Of a DNA stretch of 64,000 nucleotides, positions 8,037-18,126 are shown one piece after another. The position numbers and the translations under genes are program-made. The DNA comes from Opimibacter sp041746735 (GTDB taxonomy: Bacteria > Bacteroidota > Bacteroidia > Chitinophagales > Saprospiraceae): contig JBGTGP010000051.1 of assembly GCA_041746735.1 (NCBI GenBank), positions 62,001 through 126,000 of the forward strand, read 5' to 3'. The notes beneath the pieces were generated by a model, which had not been told where the DNA came from, did not search any database, and saw only the letters and a program-made list of their open reading frames with translations. The first letter of the stretch is position 1. Each line of letters starts with the position of its first letter.

Positions 8037-8918
8037 TTGAGTTTAAAAAGGGCTTATATCGATCTTCATATTGCGGTGATCCTGCTGGCCTTTACCGCGA
8101 TTCTGGGCGATCTGATCACGTTGTCTGCGAGTGTACTGGTTTGGTGGCGAACGCTGATCGCCGGAGTTGGAATTGGGGCATGGCTACTCCTTTCCGGAGG
8201 CATGCGATGGGATTGGGTCAGGACTAAGACCAAAATTTATATACTGGGAGCTCTGGTGGCCATCCACTGGATTTGTTTTTTTGGATCGATCAAACTGGCC
8301 AATGCTTCCACGGCACTGATCTGTTTTGCCACGATCTCGCTGTTTACTGCCATGATTGAGCCGTGGATTACAGGTCGCAAGCGACAGCGTCATGAGTTGG
8401 TCTTTGGATTGATGGTGATTCCCGGGATTGTGCTCATTGCCGGCCGTGCACAGGGAGATCTGATGTGGGGTATTGTGCTGGGGATACTGGCTGCCTTTCT
8501 GGTGGCTGTGTTTTCCAGTCTTGAAAAAAAATGGATCCCTGAAATCGATCCCGCCCACATGACCTTCCTGCAGATGGCTGGTGCCTGGGCTGCGATGTGC
8601 ATCTGGATGACCGGAGAAGCCGGCTGGCGAGGGGTGGACGTCTTTATGCCAACCCAGCAAGATTGGATTTATCTTTTAATCCTCGGGCTGATCTGCACAA
8701 GCATTGCCTGGGTTCTTGCGGCCAGAGCCATTCGTTCGGTAACGGCCTATGACTCTGTCATGGTCATCAATCTTGAACCTGTCTACGGCATCATCATGGC
8801 GTTGCTTCTCCTCGACGATAGTAAAGAACTGACGCTGTACTTCTACATCGGGGCCTCGATCATCCTGGCATCTGTGATTCTTCATCCGATCTGGCAATAC
8901 CGTTATGCTCGCAACTGA
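8037..8918 (+). CDS. EamA/DMT-family transporter
   Basis: A 293-residue integral membrane protein with about ten hydrophobic segments in two EamA repeats (residues about 10-135 and 150-290), the drug/metabolite transporter architecture. The best start is TTG at 8037, since no ATG precedes the first membrane segment. A -7-like box (TATACTTG, 8003-8010) lies 26 nt upstream. The 3' end overlaps the O-methyltransferase gene by 14 nt, so both are probably translated from one mRNA that may continue into hemW. Substrate unknown; family members often export amino acids or metabolites. Confidence 0.88.
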   Translation: MSLKRAYIDLHIAVILLAFTAILGDLITLSASVLVWWRTLIAGVGIGAWLLLSGGMRWDWVRTKTKIYILGALVAIHWICFFGSIKLANASTALICFATISLFTAMIEPWITGRKRQRHELVFGLMVIPGIVLIAGRAQGDLMWGIVLGILAAFLVAVFSSLEKKWIPEIDPAHMTFLQMAGAWAAMCIWMTGEAGWRGVDVFMPTQQDWIYLLILGLICTSIAWVLAARAIRSVTAYDSVMVINLEPVYGIIMALLLLDDSKELTLYFYIGASIILASVILHPIWQYRYARN

Positions 8919-9552
8919 AATTCAACTTTACGCCGATTCACTCAGCAACGTGGATGACCCCGTGCTGGCCGAAATAGAACGGTCAACTCATCTCCATACG
9001 ATAGCGCCTCAAATGCTGAGTGGTAAAGTACAGGGGGCTTTGCTGACCTTGCTGACATCGCTGATACGGGCCAGGCAAGTGCTTGAGATCGGGACCTTTA
9101 CTGGCTATGGTACAATCTGTCTGGCACGTGGATTGGATCCGGCTCCTGGTAGCAAAGTTGTCACGATAGAATCCAATCCGGAATTTTCATTTCTGATACA
9201 AAAACACCTTCGTCTGGCGGGCATGATCGAACGGGTGGAATGTCTGACCGGAGATGCTTTACGACTTATTTCGACAAGAGAGGAACAATGGGACCTGGTC
9301 TACATTGATGCCAACAAACAGGAATATCTGTCGTACTATGAAGCCGTCGTGGATCAGGTGCGTCCTGGTGGGCTGATCCTTACGGACAATGTACTCTGGG
9401 GAGGCAAGGTGGTTTATGCTCCAGAGGATGTTGATGCGAAAGTCATCCGGCGGTACAATGAACTCCTCTTTCGGGATCCCCGGGTAGACGTTTTGATAGT
9501 ACCCCTGCGGGATGGGTTGAGTATCGCCAGAAGGACAACTGTCAATCGATGA
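8905..9552 (+). CDS. Class I SAM-dependent O-methyltransferase
   Basis: A 215-residue protein of the caffeoyl-CoA/catechol O-methyltransferase family. The SAM site is VLEIGTFTGYGTICLA (residues about 59-75). The acidic VTIES strand, the YIDANKQEY segment and the TDNVLWGG loop supply the metal- and substrate-binding residues of this family. It methylates a hydroxyl, probably on a catechol-like small molecule; the natural substrate cannot be predicted. It overlaps the upstream transporter by 14 nt and lies 28 nt before hemW. Confidence 0.9.
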   Translation: MLATEIQLYADSLSNVDDPVLAEIERSTHLHTIAPQMLSGKVQGALLTLLTSLIRARQVLEIGTFTGYGTICLARGLDPAPGSKVVTIESNPEFSFLIQKHLRLAGMIERVECLTGDALRLISTREEQWDLVYIDANKQEYLSYYEAVVDQVRPGGLILTDNVLWGGKVVYAPEDVDAKVIRRYNELLFRDPRVDVLIVPLRDGLSIARRTTVNR

Positions 9553-9567
9553 CCTGACAGTACTGCG

Positions 9568-9575
9568 TACCTTTG
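9568..9575 (+). promoter_or_regulatory. Candidate -7 box in front of hemW
   Basis: TACCTTTG is a perfect TAnnTTTG match ending 5 nt before the GTG start of hemW (9581). No TTTG is seen about 19 nt upstream, so promoter strength is doubtful. It would give a leaderless transcript separate from the upstream genes. Confidence 0.35.
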
Positions 9576-9580
9576 CTCAA

Positions 9581-10717
9581 GTGGCCGGTATCTATATCCA
9601 TATTCCATATTGCAGAAAGGCATGTCATTACTGCAACTTTCATTTTTCTACTTCCTTTCAAACCCGCCAGGAACTGATCAGCGCCATGTTGGTGGAGATC
9701 GAATTGCAGGCAGGATATCTGAAGGGGGCCATGATAGAAACAATTTACTTTGGAGGTGGAACACCCTCTGCTATTCCGGCGGAGGACATCGAAAAGTTAC
9801 TTTCCGCCATTCAGTCCATATACCCCCTCTCCCCTATGGCCGAAATCACACTGGAAGCCAATCCGGAAGATATACATACTGAAAAGCTGAGGGTCTGGAC
9901 CGGATCAGGTATCAACCGTTTAAGTATAGGCGTGCAGTCCTTTCAAGACGAAATATTGGCTGCCTGGAACCGAAGTCATTCCGGAGAGCAAGCCCTGACA
10001 TCCATCCAATTGGCACAATCGGCCGGCATCACGAACATTACTGCCGACCTGATCTATGGTGGACCGGGATTGGGCGATCAAGACTGGATGTCCAATATTA
10101 AAATGCTTGTGGATTCAGATATTCCACATATATCCTGTTATGCCCTGACAGTTGAGCGTGGTACGGCGCTCCATCATCATATTCATACCGGCAAAACCAA
10201 ATCACCAGATGACGATCAGGCTAACCGGCAGTATGGAATCCTCCAAAAAATGATGCAGGAATATGGATTCAGACAATACGAAGTGAGCAATTTTGCCAAA
10301 CCCGGTTTTGAATCAAAACACAATTCAAGCTACTGGCATGGTGTCCATTACCTGGGCATTGGCCCTGCCGCTCACAGTTTTGATGGTAACTCACGTCAAT
10401 GGAATGTGGCCCATAATGTCCGGTATATCCAGAAAATGCAGGAAAAGGAAATACCTTTTGAAAAGGAGATCCTTACACATCGGGACCGATACAACGAAAT
10501 GGTCATGACGGGTCTTCGAACCTCAGCCGGCATAGATCTGAATCAAATACAATTGCTTGGTAATGACTTTGAAAAACACCTGCTACATCAGCTGGCCGGG
10601 TATCTGGAAGAGCAAAAACTCATGATGACACCAGATCGTCGGATGGTGTTGCGGCCGGAATATTATTTCTTCGCTGACGGAATAGCCTCTCAGGGATTCA
10701 TGGACGACAGTTCGTAG
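9581..10717 (+). CDS. hemW: Radical SAM heme chaperone HemW
   Basis: A 378-residue HemW (formerly called coproporphyrinogen III oxidase-like). The radical SAM cluster Cys are C11, C15 and C18 in YCRKACHYC; the Phe at the fourth position after C18 (CNFHFS) is typical of HemW and differs from HemN. YFGGGTPS, LEANPED and LSIGVQSF blocks follow, and the C-terminal HemN_C domain ends the protein. HemW delivers heme to respiratory enzymes. The GTG start at 9581 reproduces the conserved N-terminus AGIYIHIPYC exactly; no upstream ATG is in frame. Confidence 0.95.
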   Translation: MAGIYIHIPYCRKACHYCNFHFSTSFQTRQELISAMLVEIELQAGYLKGAMIETIYFGGGTPSAIPAEDIEKLLSAIQSIYPLSPMAEITLEANPEDIHTEKLRVWTGSGINRLSIGVQSFQDEILAAWNRSHSGEQALTSIQLAQSAGITNITADLIYGGPGLGDQDWMSNIKMLVDSDIPHISCYALTVERGTALHHHIHTGKTKSPDDDQANRQYGILQKMMQEYGFRQYEVSNFAKPGFESKHNSSYWHGVHYLGIGPAAHSFDGNSRQWNVAHNVRYIQKMQEKEIPFEKEILTHRDRYNEMVMTGLRTSAGIDLNQIQLLGNDFEKHLLHQLAGYLEEQKLMMTPDRRMVLRPEYYFFADGIASQGFMDDSS

Positions 10718-10761
10718 TTGACGTTAATTTTTACGGAAGAATAAAAACCAGTAGGCCTGGA

Positions 10762-12858
10762 TTATTTCAATTTGCCGAGGAGTTGAATCGCTGCTTCAGC
10801 TATAACCGTTCCGGGGCCAAAGATTGCCATCACGCCCAGCGTATAGAGGCGCTCATGATCCTGATCCGGAATAATACCTCCTACCACGACACCAATATCC
10901 GGACGACCCAATTGATGAAGGGCATTCAGGGTAGCGGGTACCAGGACATTGTGGCCGGCGGCCAGTGAGGAGATACCGAGGATATGGACATCATTTTCAG
11001 CAGCCTGAAGTGCGGCTTCCTCCGGAGTCTGAAAGAGTGGACCGATGTCGACATCCCAGCCGAGATCGGCAAAACTGGTCGCGATAACCTTAGCGCCGCG
11101 GTCATGTCCGTCCTGTCCGAGTTTGGCTACCATGATACGCGGACGACGTCCGGCTTTAGCTGCAAAATCATCAGCCGCGGACCGGGCTTTCTTAAATGCA
11201 TCATTCATACTGATCTCTTTGGCATAAACACCGGAAATAAGCATCGGAGATGCCGTATACCGGCCAAAAGCTGTTTCCATAGCATCACTGATCTCACCCA
11301 GGGTGGCTCTGTGACGGGCTGCGTCTACTGCGGCAGATAGTAGGTTCCCTTTTCCGGAGATTGCTATTTGAGTCAATGTATGCAGTGAATTCTTTACTTC
11401 CTGAGCGTTTCGGCTTTCCTTCACTTGTCGAAGTCGAGCCAACTGAGCCTGGGTGACGGTGGTATTATCGACTTCCAACAGTTGAAGCGGCGTCTCTTCT
11501 TCAGGACGGAAAATATTAACCCCGACTATTTTGTCCCTGCCGGTATCAATCCGGGCCTGGCGCCGTGCCGCTGCTTCTTCAATACGCATCTTGGGAATGC
11601 CGGTTTCCATCGCTTTTGCCATACCTCCGAGTTCCTCCACCTCCTGAATATGACGCCATGCCGTGTGAATAAGGTTGTCCGTCATAGATTCCATCAACTG
11701 TGAGCCGCCATATAAATCGATCCAGCTGCAAATGCCGGATGTTTTTTGCAAAAAGTGTTGTGTTGCTCTGGCGATGCCAGCGGTGTGATCAGAGGGAAGT
11801 GCGAGGGCTTCATCCAGCGCGTTGGTATGCAATGATTGCGTTCCACCCAACACCGCAGAAAGTGCTTCAATCGTCGTCCGGGCTATATTATTGTAGGGGT
11901 CCTGAGCGGTCAGACTCCAGCCGCTGGTCTGGCAATGGGTGCGGAGTGCAAGTGACTTTGGATCTTTGGCTCCAAATCCACTCACGATCTCCGCCCACAT
12001 GACACGGGCGGCCCGCATCTTGGCCACCTCAGTAAGATGGTCCATACCTATACCCCAGAAAAAAGAAAGCCGTGGTGCAAATCCATCGACCTCCAAACCG
12101 GCCGCTACTCCGGTGCGCAAATATTCCCAGCCATCTGATAAGGTGTACGCCAATTCGAGATCGGCAGTTGCACCGGCCTCATGCATATGGTATCCGGAAA
12201 TACTGATCGAATTGAACCGGGGCATATGCGTGGCCAGGAAAGAGAATATATCTCCGACGATCCGCATGGAGGGTTTGGGTGGATAGATATAGGTGTTTCG
12301 CACCATAAACTCCTTGAGAATGTCATTCTGAATCGTTCCGGTCAAATCAGAAAGAGCGACACCCTGCTCCTCGGCTGTCACAATAAAAAACGCCATCACC
12401 GGAATGACCGCACCGTTCATCGTCATGGAGACTGACATTTTGTCCAACGGTATCTGATCAAAAAGGAGTTTCATGTCTTCCACCGTGTCGATAGCTACTC
12501 CGGCTTTGCCGACATCTCCAATGACGCGTGGATGATCCGAATCATAACCCCGATGGGTCGGCAGATCAAAAGCCACTGAAAGCCCTTTCTGCCCTGCCGC
12601 CAGATTGCGGCGATAGAAGGCATTGCTTTCTTCTGCTGTAGAAAAACCAGCATATTGCCGTATCGTCCATGGACGGATCAGGTACATGGTGGAATAGGGT
12701 CCGCGAAGAAAGGGGGGAAGACCTGAAACATAACCTTCCAGAGGAAATTTTTGGCGTTCCGGTGCACGGTCCTGTGACCAGTCCCATTTCATCTCAGGCA
12801 TCATGCCACGCTGGCTCATCCGGTAAAAGTAAAGAATACGGAACGCACTTGTCACCAT
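10762..12858 (-). CDS. Methylmalonyl-CoA mutase, large (catalytic) subunit
   Basis: A 698-residue B12 enzyme interconverting methylmalonyl-CoA and succinyl-CoA, used for propionate, Val, Ile and Met breakdown. The TIM-barrel substrate domain (about 25-530) holds the RGPYSTMY, AFDLPTHRGYD and SMTMNGAVIP motifs. The C-terminal cobalamin domain has the lower-ligand motif DGHDRGAK with His585 (counted from 12858) and the later GGIIP loop. The first 20-25 residues differ from family starts, so ATGs at about 12819 or 12801 may be the true start. No small subunit (MutA) or MeaB chaperone gene adjoins it, which is unusual because two-subunit mutases are normally encoded together. It may form a homodimer, or its partner lies elsewhere. 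Confidence 0.94.
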   Translation of the reverse strand: MVTSAFRILYFYRMSQRGMMPEMKWDWSQDRAPERQKFPLEGYVSGLPPFLRGPYSTMYLIRPWTIRQYAGFSTAEESNAFYRRNLAAGQKGLSVAFDLPTHRGYDSDHPRVIGDVGKAGVAIDTVEDMKLLFDQIPLDKMSVSMTMNGAVIPVMAFFIVTAEEQGVALSDLTGTIQNDILKEFMVRNTYIYPPKPSMRIVGDIFSFLATHMPRFNSISISGYHMHEAGATADLELAYTLSDGWEYLRTGVAAGLEVDGFAPRLSFFWGIGMDHLTEVAKMRAARVMWAEIVSGFGAKDPKSLALRTHCQTSGWSLTAQDPYNNIARTTIEALSAVLGGTQSLHTNALDEALALPSDHTAGIARATQHFLQKTSGICSWIDLYGGSQLMESMTDNLIHTAWRHIQEVEELGGMAKAMETGIPKMRIEEAAARRQARIDTGRDKIVGVNIFRPEEETPLQLLEVDNTTVTQAQLARLRQVKESRNAQEVKNSLHTLTQIAISGKGNLLSAAVDAARHRATLGEISDAMETAFGRYTASPMLISGVYAKEISMNDAFKKARSAADDFAAKAGRRPRIMVAKLGQDGHDRGAKVIATSFADLGWDVDIGPLFQTPEEAALQAAENDVHILGISSLAAGHNVLVPATLNALHQLGRPDIGVVVGGIIPDQDHERLYTLGVMAIFGPGTVIAEAAIQLLGKLK

Positions 12859-12898
12859 AATTCTGTCTAATTTCGCCCCACCATTTCAACAACTGCTC

Positions 12899-14185
12899 TT
12901 GATACATTTTGAAAAACACATCCTGGACAATGGCCTGACGGTACTGATCCACCAGGATCTTCATACACCGCTGGTGACCACCAATGTGCTGTATAAAGTC
13001 GGTTCCAGAGATGAATCGCCGGAACGAACCGGGTTCGCCCACTTGTTTGAACACCTCATGTTTGGGGGTTCAAAACATGCGGAATCCTTTGATGACATCA
13101 TCCAGTTGGCAGGTGGTGAGTGTAATGCTTACACCAATGCTGATATCACCAATTTCTACAATACCCTTCCGGCCGTCAATCTGGACACCGCACTATGGCT
13201 GGAAGCGGACCGAATGCAGTTTCTGAATATCAACCAAAAGACACTCAGTACCCAGCAGCAGGTCGTCATTGAAGAGTTTAAAGAAACCTGTATCAATCAG
13301 CCGTATGGATTGGTCTGGCATAAACTGGCGGATCTGTGTTACAAATTGCATCCGTACCGATGGCCGACCATTGGACTCCGAATGGAGCATATAGCAGAGG
13401 CTGAGCTCCGTGATGTTCAATCCTTTTATAGCACCTATTATGGGCCTAACAACGCCATTCTTTCCATCGCAGGGCCTATTGATCCGAAGGTGGTTTTAGA
13501 AATGGTACAGCACAGATTCGGGTCCATTCCTTCCCGCCCGGTGACCCGTTTGCACCGTCTTACAGAGGTTGATCAAACGGCATCCAGGGTCCTGACCGAC
13601 GAAGGAAAATATCCCTCTTCGGTGCTCTACCTGGCCTGGCTGATGGATGGTCGTAATGGACCAGACTATTATGCATTTGATCTGGTCAGTGATGTGATGA
13701 GTCTGGGCCGGTCCGCTATTTTTTACCAGCGAATGGTGAAAGAATTGAAGGTGTGTGCGCATATGGATGCCTATATCACCGGTGCTGAAGACCAGGGTTT
13801 ATTTATCCTGGAGCTGCGACCCGCTGCATCGATCCCCATGGACGTTATGGAGGGACATCTTTGGGATGAACTCAAAAAATTGCAACAAGAAGACATACCG
13901 GAAAGTGTATTGCAAAAATTGAAAAATAAAAATGAAAGTACTGTATGCTTCAGCAATGTCAGTGCCTCGCACAAGTCTACTAATCTCGGCTATTATGAAA
14001 GTCTGGGTGACGCTAACCTTATCAATACCGAAGCGGATCGAATCGCGGAACTCACGGCTCCTGATATCCGCCGTGCAGCTTGCCACCTGCGTCAAGACAA
14101 TGTAAATATCCTCAGACTTATAGGGCAACAAAGCGAAGGAAGCCTTGTGTTGCAACCTGAGGTGGACGAAGATGAGGATGAATAA
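12899..14185 (+). CDS. M16-family zinc peptidase
   Basis: A 428-residue pitrilysin-like protease. The inverted zinc motif HxxEH is H48, E51 and H52 in FAHLFEHLMFGG. The downstream Glu ligand is in VVIEEFKE at about 125, so the catalytic half (1-200) is intact; residues 200-415 form the second, non-catalytic M16 domain. No signal peptide is visible, so it may be cytoplasmic or periplasmic by an unseen route. Start is TTG at 12899, placed by the conserved LDNGLTVL block. The C-terminus is unusually acidic (EVDEDEDE). It is divergent from the mutase gene with 40 bp between starts and convergent with the M1 peptidase (9-bp gap). Confidence 0.92.
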   Translation: MIHFEKHILDNGLTVLIHQDLHTPLVTTNVLYKVGSRDESPERTGFAHLFEHLMFGGSKHAESFDDIIQLAGGECNAYTNADITNFYNTLPAVNLDTALWLEADRMQFLNINQKTLSTQQQVVIEEFKETCINQPYGLVWHKLADLCYKLHPYRWPTIGLRMEHIAEAELRDVQSFYSTYYGPNNAILSIAGPIDPKVVLEMVQHRFGSIPSRPVTRLHRLTEVDQTASRVLTDEGKYPSSVLYLAWLMDGRNGPDYYAFDLVSDVMSLGRSAIFYQRMVKELKVCAHMDAYITGAEDQGLFILELRPAASIPMDVMEGHLWDELKKLQQEDIPESVLQKLKNKNESTVCFSNVSASHKSTNLGYYESLGDANLINTEADRIAELTAPDIRRAACHLRQDNVNILRLIGQQSEGSLVLQPEVDEDEDE

Positions 14186-14194
14186 AACTGGCCT

Positions 14195-17104
14195 TTAATA
14201 GCGAAATTGTAGACCGTCCATCAGATTGAGCGGATGGAAGAGTTTGAAATTGGCCATAAATGAAATGCGTTCGAACCATCTGTCCCGAATGACATAAGAA
14301 AGGCTTTCACGAATGTCACGGCTCTCCAGAAACGGTATAAAAACTTCAAACACATCTTTCATCAATACGACCGAAACACCACCGCTATAACTCAGTTGGG
14401 TGGTTTGGGTAATAATCGAGGGATACACCGCTGCATCCAGATAAAAATGGATCACTTTGAAAGGGAGTGCTGAGCTGGCCCCTCCACCGAACATCCATTG
14501 ATCACCAATACCGATTGTCGACAGCGTCTTCAACCCTGCATCCCGCATAAAGACCTGCCTGGAAAAAAGACCACTGACAGCATTCCGGCCGCCGAGCCAT
14601 TCATCAAACATATAGTCGCGCGCAAAAAATCCGCTGGATGCCATACCATTAATGGACAATATGGTATTCGCCGCCGGCTGGTCAAAGACCGGGAGCCAAC
14701 CGCCATATCCGTGTACCCAAATACCGCGCATTCTATCCTTTCCAACAAAATGCTGCCGGTAATGAAGGTTCAGTCTTACAAAGCCCTGGCCGGCCTGGAC
14801 ATTTGCCCTGGCCGAATACGGTCGTAGTGCATGATCAGAGCGTCGGTGAAACGCGAGCTCGTGCACACCATAGGTGCGGGAATCCATCGTGAAGACGTAC
14901 TGATCGTAATTGATCCCCCGGCCGTACTCCTGCCCGATATGGACATATCTATAGCTTAGCCACTGATGGATCAAGGGCGAACGTAAAGAAGGTTTGAACC
15001 GTAAAGCCAATGCAGGTGACAGGCGCGTATAGCTATCTCTGAACTGGTAATGCGTGTCGACGTTATATCCAAAGCGCGAGGCACTAAAAGACAAGAGCAG
15101 TTTGTCAAATGACCGGCCCTGGAGATCACCGATGTACCGGAATTCACCTACCCCTCGAAGTGATTTGCTTTCAAGCCCATACATAGGCGCCAGCAGGAAT
15201 TTGAGGCGCTGCTGCGGAAATATTCCTGACATGACAGCGAGGCCAGGCATGAGGCCATCCGTCACATTATTTCCAAAAAAGGGTGTGGCAGATACCTGCC
15301 AGACACCGTAGCTTCCCACTTTTGGGATTAGTGAAAAGCGAGGAAAGAAAGGCCGTGGTAAAACCTGTCTACCCCACAACGTATTGACGCCTTCCAGCCC
15401 TTCGTACAGGCGGATAGCGTCCGCTTTGAAATCAAGATGGATGATCTTTCGACCTACAAATGCCGGAATCCAGTGATCCCTGACTTTCGTTCCTTTTTTA
15501 AACGTAGAAAGTTTGAGCGGCACCATGACCTCACCATGATTTTCGAGCGTCACTTCCTTCTTGGATGGTCGAAGCCGGGATGCTCTGTAATCATTTTTAT
15601 GGGCGTGGTGAATCCACTGGTCAAAAAACCAGCCAAGATCACATTCACAGGACCCTTCAAAGGATTGCCTGAGCAACTCAGGTGTGACATGGGTAAAGGC
15701 ATGTGCATCGAAATAGTCACGATACATACGCTTCATCTTTTCAGCCCCCAGCATCTCCTGCATCATCACCAGTCCAAGGGATGGAAGGTGATAGGCGCTC
15801 ATAGCGTACTGTTCCCCGGACTGGAATTCAGGAAGCGTCGCTGGAGGTTGTAAGGTGCCTTGCCTGCGCATAAAGTGCAACATCGCCGCCGATTGTGACA
15901 TGGATATCCGACTATCCAGTATCTCGGGAAGGAATTGGTCCCGATACGAGGGCTGAAAAAGGGCCATGTATTGTGCTTCCAGAAATGTATTCAGGCCTTC
16001 ATCAAGCCACGGGTGTGCGCGTTCGTCATTGGCCAAAATGCCATACAACCAGGTGTGTCCGATCTCGTGTGCAATGGCCAGATCCAATAGAGCAGTATCC
16101 CCTGTGTGACTGATCTGAGCTAACATCGGATATTCCATAAAACCGGCCCTACTGCCGGGTGTATGAACGATGGACATCCGGGGGTACGGGTACGTTCCGA
16201 GCCAGTCGCTATAAAAACGAAGCGCCCGTTCGGCATACACCGATGCACGTTGCCAGACATGTTGGTAGGCTGTATCCGTGTACACGTGAAGCTCAGTCGT
16301 ATGGCCTTCCGGCAACCCTACCGTATACCAGTCATGCCTGAATGTTGGACTGGCAAACCAGGCAAAATCAATAACCTGTTGTGCCGAGAAGGTCCACACC
16401 GTCTTTTTCTCTTCCTGTCGGGCATGCGTCATAACACCTGTAGCGGCTACAATATAATCGGGAGGTGTATGCACCTCCACCTCAAAATCAGCAAAATCAT
16501 TGAAATACTCCCCGCTATCCAGATAGGGCATTGGGTTCCATCCTTGCTCGTTGTGGACGGCCAGGTGCGGAAACCATTGCGTCAGTTGATACGTGTTTCC
16601 TGCGCGACCCAGTCTCGAAAATGATTGAGGGATTTTCAGGACGAAGTCACAATGAATCTTTATAGATGCACCAGGTAAAAGTGGTTCAGTCAAATTCAAC
16701 CACCCAATATCCAGATGATTGGTATCAATTGAAAAAAAAACCGGCTGATCAGGTGCCTCAAAACGGAGTTTATCAAAACCGCCGAGTTGCTCTTTTCGGG
16801 CGTTGTGAAATTCAATACGACCTTGTCGGAGCATTTGGCGGCCCATTGCGGTGTTTTTGCGGCTGTAGGCATTGGGCCAAAGGTGGATCGCCAACTTGTC
16901 CATTGAGATAGTAGAACGATTGGTATAAGATATGTCCATGGTTCCGGACAACGTATGTTGCGCCGTATCTAAAGTGACCAGAATAGCATAAAATGGACGC
17001 TGGGCTAACGATACCAGAGAAATCGAGAAGACAAAAGAAAACAATATCAGATATCGTAGCGCCCTCCTGACAAACCAGGATTCCGCGGCAAGGTGTAATG
17101 GCAT
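14195..17104 (-). CDS. Secreted M1-family metallopeptidase (aminopeptidase-like)
   Basis: A 969-residue protein with a hydrophobic signal segment at 16-34 ending SLAQ, so it is exported. The zinc site is HEIGH at 346-350 with the second Glu at 369 (WLDEG), the HExxHx18E gluzincin pattern. YPYPRMSIVHTPGSRAGFMEYPML upstream is an unusual version of the substrate-binding exopeptidase region; the classical GAMEN becomes AGFMEYP. Residues 550-969 are a long aromatic-rich tail with many alternating polar/hydrophobic strands and may form a beta-barrel or other envelope domain. Start ATG 17104 is supported by a perfect -7 box 4 nt upstream. Confidence 0.9.
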   Translation of the reverse strand: MPLHLAAESWFVRRALRYLILFSFVFSISLVSLAQRPFYAILVTLDTAQHTLSGTMDISYTNRSTISMDKLAIHLWPNAYSRKNTAMGRQMLRQGRIEFHNARKEQLGGFDKLRFEAPDQPVFFSIDTNHLDIGWLNLTEPLLPGASIKIHCDFVLKIPQSFSRLGRAGNTYQLTQWFPHLAVHNEQGWNPMPYLDSGEYFNDFADFEVEVHTPPDYIVAATGVMTHARQEEKKTVWTFSAQQVIDFAWFASPTFRHDWYTVGLPEGHTTELHVYTDTAYQHVWQRASVYAERALRFYSDWLGTYPYPRMSIVHTPGSRAGFMEYPMLAQISHTGDTALLDLAIAHEIGHTWLYGILANDERAHPWLDEGLNTFLEAQYMALFQPSYRDQFLPEILDSRISMSQSAAMLHFMRRQGTLQPPATLPEFQSGEQYAMSAYHLPSLGLVMMQEMLGAEKMKRMYRDYFDAHAFTHVTPELLRQSFEGSCECDLGWFFDQWIHHAHKNDYRASRLRPSKKEVTLENHGEVMVPLKLSTFKKGTKVRDHWIPAFVGRKIIHLDFKADAIRLYEGLEGVNTLWGRQVLPRPFFPRFSLIPKVGSYGVWQVSATPFFGNNVTDGLMPGLAVMSGIFPQQRLKFLLAPMYGLESKSLRGVGEFRYIGDLQGRSFDKLLLSFSASRFGYNVDTHYQFRDSYTRLSPALALRFKPSLRSPLIHQWLSYRYVHIGQEYGRGINYDQYVFTMDSRTYGVHELAFHRRSDHALRPYSARANVQAGQGFVRLNLHYRQHFVGKDRMRGIWVHGYGGWLPVFDQPAANTILSINGMASSGFFARDYMFDEWLGGRNAVSGLFSRQVFMRDAGLKTLSTIGIGDQWMFGGGASSALPFKVIHFYLDAAVYPSIITQTTQLSYSGGVSVVLMKDVFEVFIPFLESRDIRESLSYVIRDRWFERISFMANFKLFHPLNLMDGLQFRY

Positions 17105-17108
17105 GTTT

Positions 17109-17116
17109 CAAAAATA
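17109..17116 (-). promoter_or_regulatory. Candidate -7 box of the M1 peptidase gene
   Basis: On the minus strand TATTTTTG matches TAnnTTTG perfectly and is followed by only AAAC before the ATG at 17104. No TTTG is found at 19 nt spacing. The geometry predicts transcription starting at the initiator codon. Confidence 0.4.
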
Positions 17117-17206
17117 GGAAAATCATGGTGGCTAGACCGTACGCATTTCCGGAAGCCCAAAAAGTGGAATCAAAGATTTTATACACCTTGCAGAAAAAAT
17201 AGCGGA

Positions 17207-18016
17207 ATGACCGAACGACTCCTGCCTGTGCTTCGGGAAGCTTCTCAAGCCATCCTCGAAATTTATGCTGACGAAGACCGGTTTCAGACTGAGGTAAAAG
17301 GCGACCAGAGTCCGCTGACGGCAGCCGACCGGCGTTCCAACGAAATCATCTGTGCCGCGCTGGCCGATCTGTATCCCGGTATCCCTGTCATCTCTGAGGA
17401 GACACGTCAGGTGCCGTATGCGCAACGTGCTGGTTTCCCGCGTTTTTTTCTGGTCGATCCTTTGGATGGTACAAAGGAGTTTATTAAACGAAATGGTGAG
17501 TTTACCATCAACATTGCCTACGTAGAAGGCCAGTCTCCGGTAGGCGGATATGTGTATGTACCATGCTCTGGTTTGGCGTATGTTGCCCAGCGGGGTCTCG
17601 GGGCGTACCGTGTGCAGGATGATGGCCGCCGGGAAATGCTGAAGTCAAGACCTTTTTTTCTCCATGATGCCGCACTCCGGGTTGTGGCTTCCAGAAGTCA
17701 CCGGGATCCGTTGACGGAAAGAATGATCTCTCTGCTCCTGGAACCTGAGATTGTCGCCACGGGAAGCTCCTTGAAATTTTTACGTATTGCTGAAGCTGAG
17801 GCTGACTTTTATCCACGCCTTGCACCCACGATGGAGTGGGATACGGCGGCTGCGCAATGCATCTTGGAGGAATCCGGAGGCAGCATCGTTCATTTTGAGC
17901 GCTTGGTTCCGCTGGTATACAACAAGCCGGATTTACTTAATCCTAACTTTATTGCTATGGGGGCTTTGCTGGATCCGGAATCGCTTGCCGCGATGGCAGA
18001 GGCGATACGTACATGA
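17207..18016 (+). CDS. cysQ: 3'(2'),5'-bisphosphate nucleotidase CysQ
   Basis: A 269-residue inositol-monophosphatase-fold enzyme that hydrolyses 3'-phosphoadenosine 5'-phosphate left by sulfate assimilation. The Li-sensitive, Mg-dependent site is complete: SEET around residue 64, DPLDGTKEF at about 85-93 (metal-binding Asp and Asp-Gly-Thr), and WDTAAAQCILEESGG near 205. TKEFI after the DPLDGT motif separates CysQ from inositol monophosphatases. It is divergent from the M1 peptidase gene. Confidence 0.93.
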   Translation: MTERLLPVLREASQAILEIYADEDRFQTEVKGDQSPLTAADRRSNEIICAALADLYPGIPVISEETRQVPYAQRAGFPRFFLVDPLDGTKEFIKRNGEFTINIAYVEGQSPVGGYVYVPCSGLAYVAQRGLGAYRVQDDGRREMLKSRPFFLHDAALRVVASRSHRDPLTERMISLLLEPEIVATGSSLKFLRIAEAEADFYPRLAPTMEWDTAAAQCILEESGGSIVHFERLVPLVYNKPDLLNPNFIAMGALLDPESLAAMAEAIRT

Positions 18017-18126
18017 ACAGTCCTATACCTTTCCGGAGCGGAAGTACGGTAGAAGTTCATATTAAATAAAATCGGCATACGTTTTGCAGGATACATCCTG
18101 TATCTAAAACCGTAAACCGTATCTAC

